Positions 30,087 to 39,949 of a DNA stretch of 64,000 bases are shown one piece after another (positions within the stretch are counted from its first letter, which is position 1; each line of letters starts with the position of its first letter). The position numbers and the translations under genes are program-made. The notes under the pieces are model-generated. The model was not told the DNA's origin and searched no databases. It was given only the letters and a program-made list of their open reading frames with translations. This stretch comes from Pseudoalteromonas fuliginea. Its GTDB lineage: Bacteria > Pseudomonadota > Gammaproteobacteria > Enterobacterales > Alteromonadaceae. The DNA lies in the NCBI RefSeq assembly GCF_000690055.1, contig NZ_JJNZ01000008.1:1-64000 (forward strand), in the 5' to 3' direction.

Positions 30087-32878
30087 TAAATATTTACCTC
30101 TTTTTTCTGGGTATCTGCCGTCATATTACCTAAGCTTGCTAAAATCATTAACGTAGCGCCTACAACCGTTAAGTAGACACCTAGGTCAAATGCAATCGCG
30201 CTGGCAAGCTCTGTTTTACCGACAAACGGAATATCAAAGTAGTCAAACCAGGTTGTTAAAAATGGCTTATCAAAGAACCAGCTACCCACACCTGTAAACA
30301 GTGAAATACCAATGCCTGAAGCTATGATTTTACGATAATTAACATCAAAACGTTCGTTTATCCATGCCGTACCATGCGCCATATATTGTAAAATAAACGC
30401 GATTGACGTTACCAGTCCTGCAATAAAGCCACCACCAGGTAAGTTATGCCCTCGTAAGAAAATATACGCCGACACCAACAACGCAAGCGGTAATAAACTT
30501 TGTGAAATACTCGCCAATAATATTGGATGACGTTCTTTAGCCCATGGGCGGCCTTCGCTGTCACTTGCAGGCATAAATAATGGAATTCGAGAAAGTACTT
30601 TAAATATACCTAATGCGGCAATGCCTAATACGGTAATTTCTCCAAGCGTATCAAAGCCCCTAAAGTCGACCAAAATAACGTTAACTACGTTAGTACCACC
30701 GCCACCAATTTTAGCGTTAGCAATAAAGAAGTCTGAGATTGAATCTAATGGGCGTGTGAGTAACGCGTAACAAATACTTGCTATAACTACACCTAACGTA
30801 GAGGCTATTGCTAAATCTCGAAGTACACGTAATGAACTTGATTCTTTTGGCGTATGTTGGGGCAAGAAAAACAATGCCAGCATAAGTAAAATAATAGTAA
30901 CCACTTCAACGGTTAGCTGCGTAAGCGCTAAATCTGGAGCAGAAAAACGTGTAAATACAACCGACACCATTAACCCCACAATTGAGAGCATTAACAACGA
31001 TACCATTCGAGAGCGATGCCAAATAACGGTGGCAAGAGCACCAATAATCAATAAGCCTGCACCAATTGCATTGTGCACATCAACAGGCGTAAGTGGCATG
31101 CTACCGGCAAGTTGTTGCATTTCAAATAATGGCCAACCTGCACACAGTAATACTACCGCTAACATAATTACAAGGTAGCGCTGCAGCGATCCATTTTCTG
31201 TACTGCTTACCTTTGACTGACACCAAGCAATAACGCTTAATATTACACGTTCAAACGTTTTTTTAGCGTTTAGAGGTGGTAACGATGCTTGAAATTGAAA
31301 TAGATATTTACGATTAACATAAATAAATAAGCCGCCAACAACAGCCATTGCACTCATAAGTAAAGGTAAGTTAAATCCATGCCAAATAGCTAATTCGTAA
31401 TGTGGCATCTTTTGCCCTAATACAGCTAAGGATGCCGCAGATAAGATGCCATCAATTGCAAAGTGCGGAAACATCCCTACTAATAAACAAATGACAACGA
31501 GTATCTCTATTGGTACACGCATATAACGTGGTGGTTCATGAGGTATTCGTGGTAAATTAATTGGATCACCGTTAAAAAACACATCGTGAATAAAGCGTGC
31601 GGAATACGCAACCGCAAATGCGCCTGCAACAGTTGCCAGTACTGGTATTAGCCACGACATAGAACCAAGTACTTGCTGATGCAGCGTTTCTGCAAAAAAC
31701 ATTTCTTTAGATAAGAACCCATTAAGTAATGGTACACCCGCCATTGCAGCCGCCGCGACCATCGCAAGCGTTGCAGTGTATGGTAAGTATCGCCACATAC
31801 CATTTAATTTACGCATATCGCGCGTGCCTGTTTCGTGATCAATAATACCAACGGCCATAAATAACGACGCTTTAAACGTGGCATGGTTAATGATGTGGAA
31901 TATTGCCGCAACAGTTGCAAGCTCAGTATCAAGCCCGAGTAACAGCGTTATTAAACCCAAATGGCTTATTGTTGAATAGGCTAACAAGCCTTTTAAGTCA
32001 TGTTTGAATAATGCTATATAAGCACCAAACAACAGCGTAGCTAAACCCGTTAACCCAACGAGCAAGAACCACGTATCGGTGCCGGCTAAAGCAGGGTGAA
32101 AACGTGCTAACAAAAATATACCGGCTTTTACCATGGTTGCAGAATGTAAATACGCGCTCACTGGCGTAGGTGCAGCCATTGCATGAGGAAGCCAAAAATG
32201 AAATGGAAATTGTGCCGATTTAGTAAATGCACCCAATAGCACCAATACCAATGCTACTTCGTATAAATCGTGAGATTGAATTATTGCTTTACTCGCTAGA
32301 ATAACATCTAAGTCATAACTACCAACAATATCACCTAATAGCATTAAGCCTGCAAGTAACGCTAAGCCGCCCGCGCCTGTTACAGCAAGTGCCATACGAG
32401 CACCCTTTCGCGCTTCAGACTTATGCCACCAAAAACTAATTAATAAAAATGAGCTGATGCTCGTTAATTCCCAAAACAACCACAGCTGAATAACATTGTT
32501 AGACATAACAATGCCAAGCATAGCGGTCATAAACAGCATTAAATAACTATATAACTTAGCCATTGAATCGTTAGCGCTTAGGTAGTAACGCGTGTAGAGG
32601 ATAACGAGCAAGCCTATGCCTAAAATCATAAACATAAACAATAAACTGAGGCCATCTAACCGCAGAGATAAATCGAGTCCTATTGACGGGATCCAAGCTA
32701 ATGAATAACGAATGGTTTCGCCCGCTAAAACTGCAGGTGCATGGTATAGAGTAATCCCCAAAGCCGTCAAAGGCGCGAGAGCCGTTAAACTAGTGCTTAA
32801 ATTGCGGGATAACTTACCTGTGCATGCAGAAATAACACTGCCAATTAAGGATAACAAGGGTATCCAGAGCAAAGTCAT
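30086..32878 (-). CDS. mrpA: Na+/H+ antiporter subunit A/B fusion
   Basis: A 930-residue protein joining MrpA (NuoL-like, residues about 1-760) to an MrpB domain at the C-terminus (about 785-920), the group 2 Mrp form with six genes instead of seven. NuoL-type motifs are [40 protein letters not shown] and [19 protein letters not shown]. The MrpB part shows [21 protein letters not shown]. It is the first gene of the operon; the 216-base gap upstream to the metallopeptidase-like gene must hold the promoter. The operon exports Na+ and helps pH control, as fits a marine cell. Confidence 0.95.
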   Translation of the reverse strand: MTLLWIPLLSLIGSVISACTGKLSRNLSTSLTALAPLTALGITLYHAPAVLAGETIRYSLAWIPSIGLDLSLRLDGLSLLFMFMILGIGLLVILYTRYYLSANDSMAKLYSYLMLFMTAMLGIVMSNNVIQLWLFWELTSISSFLLISFWWHKSEARKGARMALAVTGAGGLALLAGLMLLGDIVGSYDLDVILASKAIIQSHDLYEVALVLVLLGAFTKSAQFPFHFWLPHAMAAPTPVSAYLHSATMVKAGIFLLARFHPALAGTDTWFLLVGLTGLATLLFGAYIALFKHDLKGLLAYSTISHLGLITLLLGLDTELATVAAIFHIINHATFKASLFMAVGIIDHETGTRDMRKLNGMWRYLPYTATLAMVAAAAMAGVPLLNGFLSKEMFFAETLHQQVLGSMSWLIPVLATVAGAFAVAYSARFIHDVFFNGDPINLPRIPHEPPRYMRVPIEILVVICLLVGMFPHFAIDGILSAASLAVLGQKMPHYELAIWHGFNLPLLMSAMAVVGGLFIYVNRKYLFQFQASLPPLNAKKTFERVILSVIAWCQSKVSSTENGSLQRYLVIMLAVVLLCAGWPLFEMQQLAGSMPLTPVDVHNAIGAGLLIIGALATVIWHRSRMVSLLMLSIVGLMVSVVFTRFSAPDLALTQLTVEVVTIILLMLALFFLPQHTPKESSSLRVLRDLAIASTLGVVIASICYALLTRPLDSISDFFIANAKIGGGGTNVVNVILVDFRGFDTLGEITVLGIAALGIFKVLSRIPLFMPASDSEGRPWAKERHPILLASISQSLLPLALLVSAYIFLRGHNLPGGGFIAGLVTSIAFILQYMAHGTAWINERFDVNYRKIIASGIGISLFTGVGSWFFDKPFLTTWFDYFDIPFVGKTELASAIAFDLGVYLTVVGATLMILASLGNMTADTQKKEVNI

Positions 32879-33094
32879 AATGTAGGGCCTTTTATAATCA
32901 TAAGTTTATCAGGGCGTCACTCTTTTAGGATTAAGTGATGCTTTTACTGCCTGTTTTTTAACGACATTAATAGTTATAGTTATACTGAAAAACACTAATT
33001 TTGTCTATATAAAGCGGGGTTATATGAATGTTTTCAAAACAAAAACTAACAATTTTTTCAAGCTAAAAAATCAATATAGCATTGCTGACGATTG

Positions 33095-34273
33095 TTAATT
33101 TAATATAGCCTTATTTATAGACGTAAGCTCATCTGAGTGACGGTAGAAGTCCCCCTTAGTCATATCTAAATACTTCAACCAAAGTTCCCTGTATTGCGTT
33201 GAGAGCCCTAATTGTTGATACTGCATAATAGACCACTTTTCACTTGGTTTATAAGCAATACCTCCTTGTTGACAACTTTCACTTTTATGCCAACCTTCTG
33301 GTGCAGGTTCACCATGTGTAATATATAAATTTGGTGCTACAAACCCACTTCGTGCGCACAACCATGCTTGTTTTGATATAGGCAAAGTATACTCATCCTC
33401 AAAACGGTTAAAGTGCATAAGTTCGTGTAAAAATATACTGTAGTTTGCCTGTGAGTTAATAAGCATTTTGCCTTTACTGACATTTGCAGTGCCATGCTTT
33501 GGCATCATTACTAAAAAATCATAATTGCTAAGAAGCTCATTTTTAAATCTAGAGGCCTGCCAATCACATTGCGCAGCATTATTGATATTACTTTTACAAT
33601 TGAGCGCAGTCGCAACATAAACGGGCTTTGAAAAACAAAATATATTTTCGCGTGGCTCTGGCTGCCGATTGTATGTAGTTATAAAGTCACCTAATTTATA
33701 TAAACCATTTCGGTGATCGCTCATTACAATTACATTAAACATACAGTGCTTTTTAGGCTCATCAATATCCTCTAAAAAAGAAAAACCCAAATTTTGTATA
33801 AATTCACGCGGTATATTATTTTCCGCTATAGATAAATGCAACCTGAGGTGATTAAAAACATCCCCTTCTGGTAACTGCTTTATATCGGCTAACAGCTTTA
33901 AATCATCCCAACGTGATTGAGCTAATAACTGAACAGCTAACTCTTTACGCTCAATTGCATTTAATTTATTTATACCTGCCAACCAAAATTGTTTAGCCGT
34001 ATCACTGTCGTTATTATTTAAAAGTCTTATTGAATAAGCATATTGTGCAGAGGGAATGTGATTTCTAGCCAATATAGCCAGGGAGGTATCTGGTAGTTGC
34101 GGTAAATGAACCGCAAAATAATTAGGGAAGCGTCTATAGACTTTTAACACACTGGCCTTTGTGTTCAAAACATGCCAAAAGCCAATCGCGTCAAGGTGAT
34201 TACCAGAGCCTGTTATTAAAAGGCTACACAGTAATACACCTGCCAACTTTAATGTATTAACTTGCGTCGTCAC
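33095..34273 (-). CDS. Secreted HExxH protein resembling M64 peptidases
   Basis: A 392-residue protein with a hydrophobic N-terminus (about residues 8-24) that may be a signal peptide. Residues 60-170 look like helical repeats. The C-terminal half holds HELMH at 283-287 followed by FNRFEDEY; the pattern HExxH...DEY recalls the zinc site of M64 (IgA-peptidase-like) enzymes. Several Cys residues are in the catalytic half. Its start overlaps the nlpI stop by 17 bases, so it is co-translated with nlpI. Peptidase activity is inferred from the motif only. Confidence 0.55.
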   Translation of the reverse strand: MTTQVNTLKLAGVLLCSLLITGSGNHLDAIGFWHVLNTKASVLKVYRRFPNYFAVHLPQLPDTSLAILARNHIPSAQYAYSIRLLNNNDSDTAKQFWLAGINKLNAIERKELAVQLLAQSRWDDLKLLADIKQLPEGDVFNHLRLHLSIAENNIPREFIQNLGFSFLEDIDEPKKHCMFNVIVMSDHRNGLYKLGDFITTYNRQPEPRENIFCFSKPVYVATALNCKSNINNAAQCDWQASRFKNELLSNYDFLVMMPKHGTANVSKGKMLINSQANYSIFLHELMHFNRFEDEYTLPISKQAWLCARSGFVAPNLYITHGEPAPEGWHKSESCQQGGIAYKPSEKWSIMQYQQLGLSTQYRELWLKYLDMTKGDFYRHSDELTSINKAILN

Positions 34274-35135
34274 CAGCCATTAACTCAAGTTCTAAACGTG
34301 CATATTTATACTCAATAAACTCATGTACATTAGTTGCTAGAGCTAATCTAAAATAATCAGCGGCTAAGTATTTATCACCAGCAGCCTGATGCAATTTAGC
34401 TAAGTAAAAATAAGCTTCACATAAACGCTGAGCATATTCTTGTTCCGACTTAACACCCTCACTAATGCCAGATAAAAAAGCATGCTCGCTCATATCACCT
34501 GCAAAAAGCGAAATTAGTTGAAACGCCCATTGTGAATCGTCAAGTGCTGTTGCATTCGTTTTAAGTTCAACAAGAGCTTGCTCCTTATTTACCTTAGCAT
34601 CTGCTAAATAAACCCATAATACACGATAAGGGTCATTTGGAGAGCGAGCTAAAAATGCACTAAAATCGGTTTTAGCAATACCAGACCTATCACCATAATA
34701 AAGTGCAATACCTCGATTTAAATAAGCATATTCATGATCTTCATCAAGCTCAAGGGCCGAATCGAAAAATTCATAGGCTTTTTCATATTGTTGCATTAGC
34801 GTATGTTGAATACCCAAAAAATTATATACTTCAGCTAAATCAGGCTTAAGTTTTACAGCGCGGTTAAAATCAATACGCGACAGCGTAGTCATGCCTAAGC
34901 TATCAAATAACACACCACGGTCATAATATAACTTCGCTTGTTGATCAGGGCTTAAATCTGCTCTATTCAATAACTCTGAGTAGCGTGCAATAGCAATTTC
35001 ACTTCTAAAGTCAGAGGCCAAAGGTGCAGTAAATGGCACATTAACAATCGGGGTTGGTTCTGATTCTGTTGTAGTTTGGCAAGCGCTTAAAGACAAAATA
35101 GCGAAAGATGCCAAAGCTAAATGTTTGAGTATCAT
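34257..35135 (-). CDS. nlpI: Lipoprotein NlpI, TPR protein
   Basis: Outer-membrane lipoprotein with tetratricopeptide repeats that in E. coli guides the Prc protease and peptidoglycan hydrolases. About 292 residues from the ATG at 35135, which has AAGGA at a good distance; the longer frame to 35165 lacks one. The lipobox is LSLSACQTT. TPR units include AEVYNFLGIQHTLMQQYEKA and HEYAYLNRGIALYYGDRS. The position downstream of pnp is the same as in E. coli, which supports the name. Confidence 0.9.
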   Translation of the reverse strand: MILKHLALASFAILSLSACQTTTESEPTPIVNVPFTAPLASDFRSEIAIARYSELLNRADLSPDQQAKLYYDRGVLFDSLGMTTLSRIDFNRAVKLKPDLAEVYNFLGIQHTLMQQYEKAYEFFDSALELDEDHEYAYLNRGIALYYGDRSGIAKTDFSAFLARSPNDPYRVLWVYLADAKVNKEQALVELKTNATALDDSQWAFQLISLFAGDMSEHAFLSGISEGVKSEQEYAQRLCEAYFYLAKLHQAAGDKYLAADYFRLALATNVHEFIEYKYARLELELMAGDDAS

Positions 35136-35349
35136 TAAAATCCTTAATACCAAGATAGGTAGCAATATGACAGACGATGTCTCAATAGGTTCATAGCAAT
35201 TGATGAACTATTATTGCTCTAGGTAAACTGCTCAGTAATTAGGTAAAATTATGTTGTGAGTTTGTCACTTTTAAATTTGAACACTATTTATGAGTAATTT
35301 AGCTTCCTTGAATAATCTTTGTTTAAATTTAATTAGCCTCATTAAAGCA

Positions 35350-35380
35350 TAAAAAAAGGGGCTAAACAGCCCCTCTTTTA
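35350..35380 (-). terminator. Terminator after pnp
   Basis: GGGGCT (35358-35363) pairs with AGCCCC around AAAC; on the minus strand a run of seven T follows. It lies 37 bases past the pnp stop and separates pnp from nlpI. Confidence 0.88.
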
Positions 35381-35416
35381 TATTATCCAGTAAATATCTG
35401 GATGAAGTATTAGCAA

Positions 35417-37543
35417 TTACGCGTCAGTTGGCGCGTCAGCTGCAGGTGCTGCTGATTCCATTGCTTCTTTAATACTTAGACGTACACGGCCTTGGCGATC
35501 TACTTCTAGTACTTTAACTTTAACTTCTTGACCTTCAGAAAGGTGATCAGCCACGTTATTAACGCGCTCAGTACTAATTTGAGAAATATGTACTAGACCA
35601 TCTTTACCAGGAAGAATGTTTACAAACGCACCGAAGTCTACGATACGTACAACTTTACCTTCGTAGATAGTACCTACTTCAAGTTCAGCTGTTAATTGCT
35701 CAATACGGCTAATCGCATTAGCTGCACTTTCGCCATCTGTAGCGGCAATTTTAATTGTACCGTCGTCACCGATTTCAATCGTTGTGCCAGTTTCTTCAGT
35801 AAGCTGACGAATAGTTGCGCCACCTTTACCAATAACTTCAGCGATTTTCTTCTGTGGGATTTTCATTGTGTATATGCGAGGAGCAAACATTGATAGCTCT
35901 TCAGAAGGAGCAGAAATCGCTTCATCCATCACTTCTAAGATATGTAAACGTGCAGCTTTTGCTTGTTTAAGCGCAATTTGCATGATTTCTTGAGTGATAC
36001 CTTCGATTTTGATATCCATTTGAAGTGCAGTAATACCCGCAGCAGTACCGGCAACTTTAAAGTCCATGTCACCTAAGTGATCTTCATCACCTAAAATGTC
36101 AGAAAGAACAACGAATTTATCGTCTTCTTTAACTAGACCCATCGCAATACCGGCAACAGATGCTTTAATTGGTACACCCGCGTTCATAAGTGCTAGAGAA
36201 GTACCACAAACAGACGCCATTGAAGAAGAACCGTTTGATTCAGTGATTTCAGATACTACACGGATTGAGTAAGGGAACTCAGTAAGTGTAGGCATTACAG
36301 CTGAAATACCACGCTTAGCAAGGTTACCATGGCCGATTTCACGACGCTTAGGAGAACCAACAAAACCAGTTTCACCTACACAAAATGGAGGGAAGTTATA
36401 GTTAAGCATAAAGTGGTTTTTATGAGTACCCGTTAAATCGTCGATTAACTGTGAATCACGTTCTGTACCAAGTGTCGCTGTTACTAACGCCTGAGTTTCG
36501 CCACGAGTAAAGATAGCAGAACCGTGAGTACGCGGTAATACGCCTGTCATTACGTCTAGTGCACGAATCATATCTGGTTCACGACCATCGATACGTTTTT
36601 CGCCAGCAGCGATACGGCCACGAACGATTTTCTTCTCAAGTGAACCGAAGATTTTGCCAATTTCTTGCTTGTCTAAAGACTCGCCTTCAGCAAGTTCAGC
36701 TGTTAATACTGCAACAACTTCATCCTTCGCTTCGCCAAGTGCTTCTTTACGCGCTACTTTATCAGTGATTAAGTAAGCTGCGCCTACCTTATCAGCAGCG
36801 ATAGTTGCTACTTTATCTTCAAGTGCAACATTTTTCTCAGGTGCAGTCCAATCCCAAGTAGGCTTGCCTGCTTGCGCTTTAAATTCTTCGATTGCAGTGA
36901 TGATCGCTTGAGATTGCTCATGACCATATACAACAGCACCAAGCATTACGTCTTCAGCAAGTACGTTAGCTTCTGACTCAACCATAAGTACCGCTTTATC
37001 AGTACCGGCTACCACTAAATCAAGTTGGCTTTCTTCAAGCTCTTTTAATGTAGGGTTAAGTACATATTCGCCGTTGATGTAACCAACGCGAGCTGCACCA
37101 ATTGGGCCACTGAACGGGATACCAGAGATAGCAAGTGCTGCTGAAGTACCAATCATCGCAACCATATCTGGTTGGATTTCAGGGTTAACAGAAACAACAG
37201 TTGCAATAACTTGTACTTCGTTTACAAAACCGCTTGGGAAAAGTGGACGAATTGGACGGTCAATAAGACGTGCAATAAGTGTTTCGCCATCGTTAGGACG
37301 ACCTTCACGCTTTAAGAAACCACCTGGGATACGACCAGCAGCGTACATACGCTCTTGGTAGTTTACCGTTAATGGGAAAAAGTCTTGACCTGGTTGTGCT
37401 TCACGCTTACCTACAACAGTTACTAAAACTGAAGTATCGCCAATGCTTACTAGTACTGCGCCGTCTGCTTGACGAGCGATTGCACCAGTTTCTAGTGTAA
37501 CTGTGTGTTGACCTAGTTGAAATTCTTTAATAATTGCTTGCAC
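35417..37543 (-). CDS. pnp: Polyribonucleotide nucleotidyltransferase (PNPase)
   Basis: 3'-to-5' phosphorolytic exoribonuclease and degradosome member; 708 residues, the usual length. Two RNase PH domains (the second with [16 protein letters not shown] and [20 protein letters not shown]) are followed by a KH domain ([20 protein letters not shown]) and an S1 domain ([20 protein letters not shown]). It follows rpsO, as in E. coli, and its leader contains a long hairpin suited to RNase III/PNPase autocontrol. Confidence 0.97.
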   Translation of the reverse strand: MQAIIKEFQLGQHTVTLETGAIARQADGAVLVSIGDTSVLVTVVGKREAQPGQDFFPLTVNYQERMYAAGRIPGGFLKREGRPNDGETLIARLIDRPIRPLFPSGFVNEVQVIATVVSVNPEIQPDMVAMIGTSAALAISGIPFSGPIGAARVGYINGEYVLNPTLKELEESQLDLVVAGTDKAVLMVESEANVLAEDVMLGAVVYGHEQSQAIITAIEEFKAQAGKPTWDWTAPEKNVALEDKVATIAADKVGAAYLITDKVARKEALGEAKDEVVAVLTAELAEGESLDKQEIGKIFGSLEKKIVRGRIAAGEKRIDGREPDMIRALDVMTGVLPRTHGSAIFTRGETQALVTATLGTERDSQLIDDLTGTHKNHFMLNYNFPPFCVGETGFVGSPKRREIGHGNLAKRGISAVMPTLTEFPYSIRVVSEITESNGSSSMASVCGTSLALMNAGVPIKASVAGIAMGLVKEDDKFVVLSDILGDEDHLGDMDFKVAGTAAGITALQMDIKIEGITQEIMQIALKQAKAARLHILEVMDEAISAPSEELSMFAPRIYTMKIPQKKIAEVIGKGGATIRQLTEETGTTIEIGDDGTIKIAATDGESAANAISRIEQLTAELEVGTIYEGKVVRIVDFGAFVNILPGKDGLVHISQISTERVNNVADHLSEGQEVKVKVLEVDRQGRVRLSIKEAMESAAPAADAPTDA

Positions 37544-37658
37544 TTAAAATATTCCTTAAATGTATTCTAATAAGTTGTCATCAAAGTACCAATTACAGTA
37601 CATAATTGTATTCAGTTGGAAATCAATTAAGTACTACAATTGGCAATGATGTGGATAA

Positions 37659-37684
37659 GCGTAGATAAACCTTTTTATCTACGC
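37659..37684 (-). promoter_or_regulatory. pnp leader hairpin, candidate RNase III processing site
   Basis: GCGTAGATAAA (37659-37669) pairs perfectly with TTTATCTACGC (37674-37684) around a 4-base loop, about 115 bases upstream of the pnp start on the transcribed strand. In E. coli a leader stem-loop cut by RNase III mediates PNPase autocontrol; the position fits, but the function here is inferred. No T-run follows, so it is not a terminator. Confidence 0.6.
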
Positions 37685-37692
37685 GCATAGTA

Positions 37693-37719
37693 TATACCAA
37701 AGCTACTTCAAAATGCGAG
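37693..37719. repeat. Half-copy of the hairpin repeat found after rlpA
   Basis: This 27-base stretch matches 21 of 27 bases of the right arm of the 13151-13196 hairpin (starting TATACC and ending ATGCGAG). The pairing arm is missing here, so it looks like a decayed or single-arm copy. It lies in the 396-base rpsO-pnp gap, which otherwise holds the pnp leader hairpin and the rpsO terminator. Confidence 0.5.
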
Positions 37720-37898
37720 TCTAGGGTGTGTTGTTCTTTGCGGATTGAAATTTGTTCAATCTAACTACTCGATTTCAGCTGGGCTTATTTTAGCGGTTAA
37801 ATACAATAGCTCTTGGTAAGCTATGAAATGGGGGTTTTATATTGCAATTCAATAGGTTTAAGAATTTTCTTAATTTAAAAACACAAATTTCAGGCACA

Positions 37899-37925
37899 AA
37901 AAAAGGAGCTAAAAAGCTCCTTTTT
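37899..37925 (-). terminator. Terminator after rpsO
   Basis: AAAAAGGAGCT (37900-37910) pairs with AGCTCCTTTTT (37915-37925) around AAAA. On the minus strand it ends in a T-run 15 bases past the rpsO stop. Confidence 0.9.
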
Positions 37926-37939
37926 CTATAATCTAGTTC

Positions 37940-38209
37940 TTAGCGACGTAGGCCAAGTTCTTTGATTAGTGCAGTATAACTAGTGATATCTTTACCTTTA
38001 AGGTAATCAAGTAGTTTACGGCGAGTGCTTACTTTACGAAGCAGACCACGACGTGAGTGGAAGTCATGCTTGTGATCAGCAAAGTGACCTTGAAGCTTGT
38101 TGATATCATAAGTAAGTAATGCTACTTGTACTTCTGATGAACCTGTATCGCCTTCTGCACGTGCAAATTTAGCAATGATATCGATTTTTTCTTGATTGCT
38201 TAGTGACAT
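37940..38209 (-). CDS. rpsO: 30S ribosomal protein S15
   Basis: Primary-binding ribosomal protein of the 30S platform; 89 residues as in E. coli. Conserved blocks: [37 protein letters not shown] and [12 protein letters not shown]. It lies between truB and pnp, the usual order. E. coli S15 represses its own mRNA through a pseudoknot; I did not establish an equivalent structure here. Confidence 0.98.
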   Translation of the reverse strand: MSLSNQEKIDIIAKFARAEGDTGSSEVQVALLTYDINKLQGHFADHKHDFHSRRGLLRKVSTRRKLLDYLKGKDITSYTALIKELGLRR

Positions 38210-38362
38210 AGTAACTCCAAAAATTAAATTTAAAAGGTGTCTTAGCCGATCACTAATTCAGCCAAAACGATTAAGCGGGCGTATTCTACCAACTGTGGGA
38301 ATAACTACAAGTTAATTATCCCCATCTACAACTAATAAGCCACTACTGGGCACATTAGTTGC

Positions 38363-39322
38363 TTATTCCGGCTTTACGTAATCATCTTGCTGGCTAGCAA
38401 GACCACGTTTAACCTTTAAATGTCCATTTGAGTTGCGCTCACCAGTACCAATAAATATATTATCCGCAACAACTTTAATTGCACCATCAGGTAAAGCGAT
38501 TGGTAATTCTACAGCTTGCCCGTGACTAAAAATTCCCCCTTGTTCTTTTGTGATTTCAACAACGGGTAAATCAGTTAAAGCAGTGTCTATAGGTAATAAC
38601 AACGAGTCTAAATAAGTCGAAGGCGCAAGCTCTTCTTCTTTCGCTTTAGCAAGTAATGCTTCAATTTCATCAAGCGATACCATTTTATCTGCCGGATACT
38701 GACCAACAGCGGTTCTGTGGAGCATAATAACGTGTGCACCGCAGCCTAGGTTTTCGCCTAAATCGTCAACGATTGTACGAATGTACGTCCCTTTAGATAC
38801 ATGAGCCGTCATTTGTAATACGTTGCTTTGTTCATCAAATTCGTCAAACGATAAGCTAAACACGTTTATTTTTCTGCATTTGCGAGGTACTTCAATACCT
38901 TCGCGAGCGTACTTATATAACGGTCTACCTTGATACTTAAGTGCCGAGTACATTGACGGATATTGATCAGACTCACCAACAAAAGCAGCAATTTCTTTTG
39001 TTAGCTGTTCACGCGTTACGTTCACATCTTTAGTGCTAACAATTTCGCCATCAGAATCTGATGTTGTTGTACGCTCACCCAGTTGTGCACGAACGATATA
39101 GGTTTTATCTGTATCGAGTAAAAACTGCGTAAACTTAGTCGCTTCACCAAAACAAATTGGCAGCATACCTGTAGCAAGTGGATCTAAAGCACCTGTGTGC
39201 CCAGCTTTTTGCGCAAAATAAACACCTTTTGCTTGCTGCAGAGCTTTATTTGATGAAATGCCTTGCGGTTTGTTTAACAACAAAATACCGTCAACTGCAC
39301 GGCCTTTACTGCGCTTTGCCAT
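38363..39322 (-). CDS. truB: tRNA pseudouridine-55 synthase
   Basis: Makes pseudouridine 55 in the T-loop of all elongator tRNAs. The 319-residue protein has the catalytic Asp in the [15 protein letters not shown] motif and the conserved [16 protein letters not shown] segment, with a C-terminal PUA-like domain. Its start overlaps the rbfA stop by 17 bases. It belongs to the metY-rimP-nusA-infB-rbfA-truB-rpsO-pnp cluster. Confidence 0.97.
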   Translation of the reverse strand: MAKRSKGRAVDGILLLNKPQGISSNKALQQAKGVYFAQKAGHTGALDPLATGMLPICFGEATKFTQFLLDTDKTYIVRAQLGERTTTSDSDGEIVSTKDVNVTREQLTKEIAAFVGESDQYPSMYSALKYQGRPLYKYAREGIEVPRKCRKINVFSLSFDEFDEQSNVLQMTAHVSKGTYIRTIVDDLGENLGCGAHVIMLHRTAVGQYPADKMVSLDEIEALLAKAKEEELAPSTYLDSLLLPIDTALTDLPVVEITKEQGGIFSHGQAVELPIALPDGAIKVVADNIFIGTGERNSNGHLKVKRGLASQQDDYVKPE

Positions 39323-39791
39323 CTGTATCAGTGCCTTCTTCGCTATCTGTATCGTCTACGTGCTCAGTACTTTCTTCGCTATCTAAAACTTCATCAGCAT
39401 CAACACTTTCTACGTCTTCATCAACATGCTTTGCGTTATCTTCGCGGATAATAGAATCCACTAAATTAGAAATACGCATACCTTCCATTAATGAGTTATC
39501 AACAACAAACTTTAACTCAGGCATTATACGTGCACGAATACGCTTACCAAGTAACGAGCGAATATAACCCGTTGCTTCATTTAGTACTTTTGCGCTTTGC
39601 TTTGCTGCATCTTCATCTTGTGTGTTAAACACAGTAATGAAAATTTTGGCATAAGATAAATCGCGCGATACTTCTACCGCTGACACTGTCACCATACCTA
39701 AGCGTGGATCTTTAATTTCGCGTTGTAAAATTACAGCAATTTCTTTTTGGATTTGCTGTGCAACACGATCAGTGCGAGAAAATTCTCTCAT
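39306..39791 (-). CDS. rbfA: Ribosome-binding factor A
   Basis: Helps late maturation of the 30S subunit and 16S rRNA 5' processing. The KH-like core is standard ([49 protein letters not shown]). The C-terminus carries a long acidic extension rich in Asp, Glu and Ser (about residues 125-161) that is longer than in E. coli. It overlaps truB and follows infB after a hairpin-containing gap. Confidence 0.96.
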   Translation of the reverse strand: MREFSRTDRVAQQIQKEIAVILQREIKDPRLGMVTVSAVEVSRDLSYAKIFITVFNTQDEDAAKQSAKVLNEATGYIRSLLGKRIRARIMPELKFVVDNSLMEGMRISNLVDSIIREDNAKHVDEDVESVDADEVLDSEESTEHVDDTDSEEGTDTDGKAQ

Positions 39792-39856
39792 TATACTTGT
39801 CCTAAAATAATAACTTATTGAAATTAAATAATAAGTTAACTAAATAATGGATATGC

Positions 39857-39917
39857 AAATGGGGGCTAAGCCCCCATTTAAAATCTTAGCGTAGAGCGTG
39901 TAGAACGCCCGGGCGTT
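39857..39917 (-). promoter_or_regulatory. Two strong dyads in the infB-rbfA gap
   Basis: AAATGGGGGC (39857-39866) pairs with GCCCCCATTT (39870-39879) around a 3-base loop, and AACGCCCGGGCGTT at 39904-39917 is a perfect 14-base palindrome. Neither is followed by a proper T-run on the minus strand. They may be RNA-processing or stability elements inside the operon, or partial terminators that tune rbfA expression. Confidence 0.5.
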
Positions 39918-39949
39918 AACCTTAAGCGTTCAATACACCCTAGTAACAA

